Positions 59,374 through 64,000 of a DNA stretch of 64,000 nucleotides are shown piece by piece. Under the pieces are notes generated by a model, which worked only from the letters and a program-made list of their open reading frames with translations, was not told the origin of the DNA and did not search any database. Each line of letters opens with the position of its first letter. Position 1 is the stretch's first letter. The stretch is from assembly GCF_902459525.1 (NCBI RefSeq), contig NZ_LR699166.1, forward strand, positions 1,748,501 through 1,812,500. Reading direction: 5' to 3'. A program made the translations under genes and the position numbers. The DNA is from Sideroxydans sp. CL21 (GTDB taxonomy: Bacteria; Pseudomonadota; Gammaproteobacteria; Burkholderiales; Gallionellaceae).

Positions 59374-62300
59374 CTATTTTTTTGTCTTTTGCTCGGGCTT
59401 TATCAACTCGCTGGCCTTGCCGGCAGCACCTTCCATCATCGGTTCCGGCGCACGGCGCAGATCTAGCGTCAGCGGATAATCGGGATTGCGCCCTTCGCGC
59501 CGGACATGCATCTCGCCCGGCGTATGGCCGTGATTCCAGAAGCGCGCCACGCGCCGTGCCTCGGCTTCATTGGCATTGACCGGGAAGGTATCGTAGTTGC
59601 GCCCGCCGGGATGGGCAACGTGATAGGTACAGCCGCCGATGGAGCGGCCGTTCCAACTGTCCACCAGATCGAACACCAGCGGTGCCTGCACGCCGATGGT
59701 CGGATGCAGGCCGGAAGGCGGGCACCATGCCCGGTAACGCACACCGGCCACATATTCGCCGCGCGTGCCGGTCGCCGTCAGCGGCAGGGGACGGCCATTG
59801 CAGGTGACGATATGCCGGTTGTCGTTCATGTGGCTCACCTTGATCTGCATGCGCTCGACCGAGGAATCGACATAGCGTGCCGTGCCGCCGGCCCCGACTT
59901 CCTCGCCCAGCACATGCCACGGTTCGATCGCCTGGCGCAGTTCGATCTCGATACCGTGATAGACCACCGTGCCGAAGCGCGGGAAGCGGAACTCGAGGAA
60001 AGGTGCAAACCATTCGAACTCGAAGTCATAGCCTGCACGTTGCAGATCCAGCACGACATCGCGCATGTCCTGCGCCACGAAGTGCGGCAACATGTAACGG
60101 TCATGCAACCCGGTTCCCCAGCGCGTGAGATTGCCGCGGTAAGGCGTCTGCCAGAAACGAGCGAGCAGTGCGCGCAGCAGCAACATTTGCAGCAGCGACA
60201 TTTGCGCGTGCGGCGGCATCTCGAAGCCGCGGAACTCCAGCAGGCCCAGGCGCCCCGTAGCACTGTCGGGCGAATACAGCTTGTCGATGCAGAACTCGGC
60301 ACGATGCGTGTTGCCGGAATGATCGACCAGCAGGTTGCGCAGCAATCGATCCACCAGCCACGGCCGCAGATTCTCCTCGCCCGATTTCAAATGCTCCGTC
60401 ATTTGCTGGAACGCAATCTCCAACTCGTACAGACTTTCGTGGCGCGCTTCATCCACTCGCGGGGCCTGGCTGGTGGGGCCGATGAACATGCCGGAGAACA
60501 GATAGGACAAGGCGGGATGGTGCTGCCAATACGTGATCAGGCTCATCAGCACATCCGGCCGCCGCAGGCAGGGCGAGTCTGCCGGAGTCGCTGCACCTAT
60601 GGTGACGTGGTTGCCACCGCCTGTGCCGGAATGGCGTCCATCGAGCATGAACTTTTCCGTGCCGAGTCTTGTCAGGCGCGCTTCCTCGTAGAGCGTCTGC
60701 GTGTTCTGCACCAACTGCACCCATGTACCGGACGGGTGGATATTGACCTCGATCACACCGGGGTCTGGCGTGATGCGGAATTCTTTCAGCCTGGGATCTG
60801 ACGGTGGTGTGTAACCTTCCAGCCGCAATGGCAACTTCAATGCCGAAGCGCAGGCTTCTATTGCCGCGATGAGCGACACGAAGTCTTCCAACAAGGGTAC
60901 CGGCGGCAAGAAGACGCACAGGACACCAGAGCGTACTTCTGCACACAGGGCAGTGTGGATGATTTCTCGTGGATCGTAACCCCCTTTGCGTGAATCGGCC
61001 GCAGCCTGCGGCTTTTTCTGAGGCAGACCGGCATCGGGAGCTTCGTCGGTAGCATCGAACGGATCGCGGCCGAACTCTTCCTCTTTGTCTGCGGGAGCAA
61101 CCCAGGGCAACGAGGCGAGCGGCAGGCGCAAGCCCAGCGGCGAATCACCCGCGATCAGATACAAGTGTTCACGCCGCAACGGCCAGGCGCTGGAGCGGAA
61201 GCCCATCGCAAGCGCTGCTTTGGAAGCGCTCTTCTGTACCTTGGGTGGCAATGCCTTGAGAGGAAGAACATAACCCACCGCCTCGCCCAAACCACGTTCG
61301 ATCAGTTTTGCCAGCCGACGACGCTCATCGCTCTTTTTCAGGTCGGAATGGAGCGGGTCCAAGTTCTCGGGCCATTTCTGTTCCTGATCGATAATTTGAG
61401 CCACATCTTCATATGCCGGTATCACCAAGCGTTCATTCAGCCCAAGTTCTTGCGTGAGACGCTGCATGAAGTGCAGCGCATCTTCTGTTTTGTGAGAACC
61501 ATCTCCGTCTTTTGTAACCAGTAATGTGCGGTCGTTCCACAGCGGTTTGCCGTCCGTGCGCCAGTAGCATCCCAGCGCCCAGCGCGGCAGCGGTTCACCC
61601 GGATACCATTTTCCCTGACCGAAATGGAGCAGGGCGCCCGGCGCAAAGTGTCCTTGCAAGCGGTTGATCAATTCACCCGCGAGCTCGCGTTTCTTGTCCG
61701 AGAGGGCGGTGAAATTCCACTCCGGGCCGTCCATATCGTCGATGGACACAAAGGTAGGTTCGCCGCCCATGGTGAGGCGCACGTCGTTCTTTATCAGCTC
61801 GGCATCTACCTGATGCCCGAGGTCGAGTATCGCCTGCCATTGCGCTTTGGTATAGGGTTGTGTCACGCGCGGATCTTCATGGATACGCGTCACCTGCATC
61901 GAAAAATCAAAATGCGTCTCGCACACTTCGGTGACGCCGATCACGGGTGCAGCCGAAGCCGGCATCGCCGTGCATGCCAGCGGAATATGGCCTTCGCCTG
62001 CCAGCAAACCGGAGGTCGGATCCAGTCCGATCCAACCGGCACCCGGAATATAGACTTCAGTCCACGCATGAAGATCGGTGAAGTCGTGATCGGTGCCGGA
62101 AGGACCGTCGAGCGCCTTCACATCGGCCTTCAGCTGGATCAGATAACCCGAGGCAAAACGCGCAGCAAGGCCCAGGTGACGCAGGGCCTGAACCAGCAGC
62201 CAAGCCGAGTCCCGGCATGAGCCGCGCTTCAGCTCCAGGGTTTGCTCGGGTGTCTGCACGCCCGCCTCAAGGCGCACGATATAGCCCACATCATCCTTGA

Positions 62301-62766
62301 TGCGCTGGTTGATGCCGACCAGCATGTCGATAGTACGCAGCGGCTTGCCGAGCAACTCCTTCTTAGTGCGGTCAAGCCAATCGGCCAACAACGGGGAAGC
62401 TGGCTCGGCTTCAAGATACGGACCGAGTTCGCGTTTCAATCCATCCGGATACTCAAATGGAAAATTTTCAGCGAACTCGTCAATGAAAAAATCGAAAGGA
62501 TTGATGACCGTCATGTCCGCTACAAGATCGACCGTGATCTTCAGCGATTCCGCTTTCTCCGGAAACACCAGTCGGGCGACCCAGTTGCCGAAAGGATCCT
62601 GCTGCCAGTTCAGGAAGTGACCGGCAGGTTCGATATTGAGCGAATAGCTGAGTATGGGCGTGCGGCTGTGCGCGGCAGGACGCAGCCTGACCTCGTGCGG
62701 CCAGAGATTGACTGCACGGTCAAAGCTGTAGCTTGTCTGGTGGTTTAACGCAACGCGGATGGTCAT
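59374..62766 (-). CDS. Transglutaminase-like/DUF2126 protein, Anbu operon
   Basis: At 1130 residues it has three parts: a bacterial transglutaminase N-terminal beta domain (IRVALNHQTSYSFDRAVNLW), a transglutaminase core with the catalytic Cys in KRGSCRDSAW, His in DLHAWTEVYI and Asp in GLDPTSGLL, and a long DUF2126 C-terminal region from about residue 320 (MGGEPTFVSIDDMDGPEWNF). The core has papain-like cysteine chemistry acting on amide bonds. It is the first gene of the Anbu operon. The basic lysine-rich tail EQKTKK ends the chain. Confidence 0.93.
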   Translation of the reverse strand: MTIRVALNHQTSYSFDRAVNLWPHEVRLRPAAHSRTPILSYSLNIEPAGHFLNWQQDPFGNWVARLVFPEKAESLKITVDLVADMTVINPFDFFIDEFAENFPFEYPDGLKRELGPYLEAEPASPLLADWLDRTKKELLGKPLRTIDMLVGINQRIKDDVGYIVRLEAGVQTPEQTLELKRGSCRDSAWLLVQALRHLGLAARFASGYLIQLKADVKALDGPSGTDHDFTDLHAWTEVYIPGAGWIGLDPTSGLLAGEGHIPLACTAMPASAAPVIGVTEVCETHFDFSMQVTRIHEDPRVTQPYTKAQWQAILDLGHQVDAELIKNDVRLTMGGEPTFVSIDDMDGPEWNFTALSDKKRELAGELINRLQGHFAPGALLHFGQGKWYPGEPLPRWALGCYWRTDGKPLWNDRTLLVTKDGDGSHKTEDALHFMQRLTQELGLNERLVIPAYEDVAQIIDQEQKWPENLDPLHSDLKKSDERRRLAKLIERGLGEAVGYVLPLKALPPKVQKSASKAALAMGFRSSAWPLRREHLYLIAGDSPLGLRLPLASLPWVAPADKEEEFGRDPFDATDEAPDAGLPQKKPQAAADSRKGGYDPREIIHTALCAEVRSGVLCVFLPPVPLLEDFVSLIAAIEACASALKLPLRLEGYTPPSDPRLKEFRITPDPGVIEVNIHPSGTWVQLVQNTQTLYEEARLTRLGTEKFMLDGRHSGTGGGNHVTIGAATPADSPCLRRPDVLMSLITYWQHHPALSYLFSGMFIGPTSQAPRVDEARHESLYELEIAFQQMTEHLKSGEENLRPWLVDRLLRNLLVDHSGNTHRAEFCIDKLYSPDSATGRLGLLEFRGFEMPPHAQMSLLQMLLLRALLARFWQTPYRGNLTRWGTGLHDRYMLPHFVAQDMRDVVLDLQRAGYDFEFEWFAPFLEFRFPRFGTVVYHGIEIELRQAIEPWHVLGEEVGAGGTARYVDSSVERMQIKVSHMNDNRHIVTCNGRPLPLTATGTRGEYVAGVRYRAWCPPSGLHPTIGVQAPLVFDLVDSWNGRSIGGCTYHVAHPGGRNYDTFPVNANEAEARRVARFWNHGHTPGEMHVRREGRNPDYPLTLDLRRAPEPMMEGAAGKASELIKPEQKTKK

Positions 62767-63078
62767 CGAAACTCTTTCAGGATGGGATTATCGGTATCCC
62801 TCCTGTATAAGCACGAAGCAAGCCACGCCAATTTTTGATGAATATTCATCACACATGGCTGGTAGGGGTGAAACTCATGCTCCTATTCAGGGCGCCGTGT
62901 CATTTGCTGGTGCATTCATCTGTGCACGGGGTAGGGATAGGTCTATACCTTTTGGCATATATCCCGTAACGGTTTTTACTGATAATCTCCGGCGCGAATA
63001 ATTTGTGGAACGGTTCAAGCCGTTTTTGACTGCAGCTTTTCATAATCACCTTAACCTACTGAAATCGGAAACCAAATA
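62767..63078. other. Divergent gap with a 14-bp palindrome
   Basis: These 312 bases separate the Anbu operon from the barrel-protein gene. GATGAATATTCATC at 62837-62850 is a perfect palindrome about 70 bases before the transglutaminase start and may be an operator of that operon. No gene is visible. Confidence 0.4.
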
Positions 63079-63768
63079 ATGGCGAGACGCATCAGGACAT
63101 ATGCAATAGCATTGATTTGTTGTTTGGCAGTTTCACCCGCATTTGCTAACAACGAAACCACGAATTCATCCATTATTCTCAGCGGCGGGTACTCTAAAGC
63201 AAAAAATGCATGCGATTCACCTTGGGTTACTGTTGCTATGGGTTCGGGCAGTACTTGTAGTGAAACTCATACCGCTTTACGTCTGGCCTACAACTATCGA
63301 TTTACTCCAATATGGGGGTTTGAAGCCAGCTATGGTGACTTGGGAAATGCGACAGGAGAAGGGATATCTACCGTCTCTGGGCTCGCTGGGACACTCGCCA
63401 CATGGTCAACCAAGGCAATCGGGTGGGCATTTTCCGGAACAGCGACTGTTCCGATCACCGGCGGATTTTCTTTCTTCGGAAAAGTAGGAACCGTTCGCGC
63501 TGAATTCAGTGAAAGCTACCATGCAAATTCGAATACTACTGGCGCAGTCATGCAAGGTATCTCAGTTAACGGCGTGCCCATAAGCAGACAAATCAAAAAT
63601 TCTGTGACGTATGGAGCCGGGGTTCAATATGAATTGAGTAAGAGTTTTGCCATTCGAGCTCAATATGAAAATTTTGGTTCTTACGACATATATAGCGCTT
63701 ATGGAATTTCCAATCCCCCTCGTATAGCGCTTTCGCTGGCTTCAGTTGGGATTGTTCTCAAATTCTGA
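63079..63768 (+). CDS. Outer-membrane beta-barrel protein (OmpW/OmpA-barrel-like)
   Basis: 229 residues with a signal peptide ending SPAFA. The mature part starts NETTNSSIILSGGYSKAKNA, has alternating strands such as ALRLAYNYRFTPIWGFEASY and KVGTVRAEFSESYHANS, and ends in a barrel-closing strand GIVLKF with terminal Phe. It is an eight-stranded OmpA-type barrel of the porin-family kind. CDSPWVTVAMGSGSTC near residue 48 may form a disulfide in an external loop. Its role is unknown. It stands alone at the right end of the window. Confidence 0.8.
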   Translation: MARRIRTYAIALICCLAVSPAFANNETTNSSIILSGGYSKAKNACDSPWVTVAMGSGSTCSETHTALRLAYNYRFTPIWGFEASYGDLGNATGEGISTVSGLAGTLATWSTKAIGWAFSGTATVPITGGFSFFGKVGTVRAEFSESYHANSNTTGAVMQGISVNGVPISRQIKNSVTYGAGVQYELSKSFAIRAQYENFGSYDIYSAYGISNPPRIALSLASVGIVLKF

Positions 63769-63792
63769 CCCAGGAAAATTATCAAAAATGAC

Positions 63793-63825
63793 GGACACTT
63801 GAATCAAGTGCCCGCAATGTTTTTT
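63793..63825 (+). terminator. Possible terminator after the barrel gene
   Basis: CACTTG (63796-63801) and CAAGTG (63805-63810) form a short stem with a three-base loop, followed about nine bases later by six T residues. The separation of stem and T run makes it a weak candidate. The remaining 170 bases to the window edge hold nothing supported. Confidence 0.4.
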
Positions 63826-64000
63826 CCGATTCAAAGCCCGGCCACTTTCTGGTTACAGTTTCGCTTCTTCAGCATGGGTGCTACTGATTTATGCCCGTTG
63901 GCTCATATAAATCGTTGAGTAGTGGCGATCTGACTTATTGTACGGTAAATTTTGAATACACAGATTACGCACGGACAAAATAAAATGGCTTACATCTCTG

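Noticed and set aside
62767-63078. Possible small RNA or riboswitch in the divergent gap
   Set aside because: Only a simple palindrome was visible; no conserved riboswitch core or terminator was recognised.
63984-64000. A possible gene start (ATG GCT TAC) at the right edge
   Set aside because: There is no ribosome site and only five codons are visible, too little to support a gene.

Overview
The window looks like part of the chromosome of a lithotrophic, sulfur-oxidising betaproteobacterium. The gene content and order recall Gallionellaceae/Sulfuricellaceae types such as Sideroxydans; that placement is inference from content, not from a marker gene. The diagnostic set is sat-aprM-aprB-aprA, a complete oxidative dsr operon (dsrABEFHCMKLJOPN, with dsrL and dsrEFH and no dsrD between dsrB and dsrE), a TsdA-like cytochrome, a TsuA/YeeE-type transporter and several TusA/DsrE/DsrC sulfur carriers. 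No rRNA, tRNA or CRISPR array was seen.

Layout. 0-2 kb: the start of a GAF-domain protein leaving the window, a metallophosphoesterase, a decayed hdrB fragment and a rhodanese. 2-7 kb: an ArsR regulator with the two-cysteine pattern of persulfide sensors, followed by an RND efflux pump and a YgaP-type membrane protein. 7-10.8 kb: mixed small genes (DUF202, a 56-residue protein, HIT, DUF4279, a TPR protein, a SlyD-like FKBP). 10.9-15.4 kb: sat-aprMBA on the minus strand. 15.4-25.2 kb: a plus-strand sulfur-handling region (pentaheme cytochrome with a TsdA-like half, lone binding protein, periplasmic DsrE, TsuA-like, SulP, TusA, DsrE2, FadL). 25.3-26.5 kb: a chemoreceptor. 26.6-29.9 kb: a minus-strand accessory operon divergent from dsr (small protein, Cas6/Cmx6-like protein, cysteine-free DsrC homologue, tandem TusA, unknown protein, TauD-like dioxygenase). 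30.2-46.2 kb: the dsr operon with a tail of DUF4202, siroheme synthase, a periplasmic unknown, an ankyrin protein, a small unknown and a third DsrC. 46.2-50 kb: a cyclase-hemerythrin fusion and a beta-helix lipoprotein. 50.2-55 kb: a branched-chain amino acid-type ABC importer with permease and both ATPases fused in one chain. 55.1-62.8 kb: an Anbu protease operon with two tandem Anbu genes. 63.1-63.8 kb: an outer-membrane barrel protein.

How it fits together. Thiosulfate or sulfide sulfur would enter as sulfane sulfur and pass over rhodanese/TusA/DsrE-type carriers to DsrEFH and DsrC. DsrAB, with DsrL and DsrMKJOP, would oxidise it to sulfite, and AprBA/AprM and Sat would carry sulfite through APS to sulfate with ATP gain. 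DsrN and the CysG-like enzyme would supply the siroheme amide cofactor. The strongest leads for something undescribed are the Cas6-like/cysteine-free DsrC/tandem TusA operon facing dsr, a near-identical 20-bp element ahead of both the apr and the dsr loci, the pentaheme TsdA fusion, and the duplicated Anbu.
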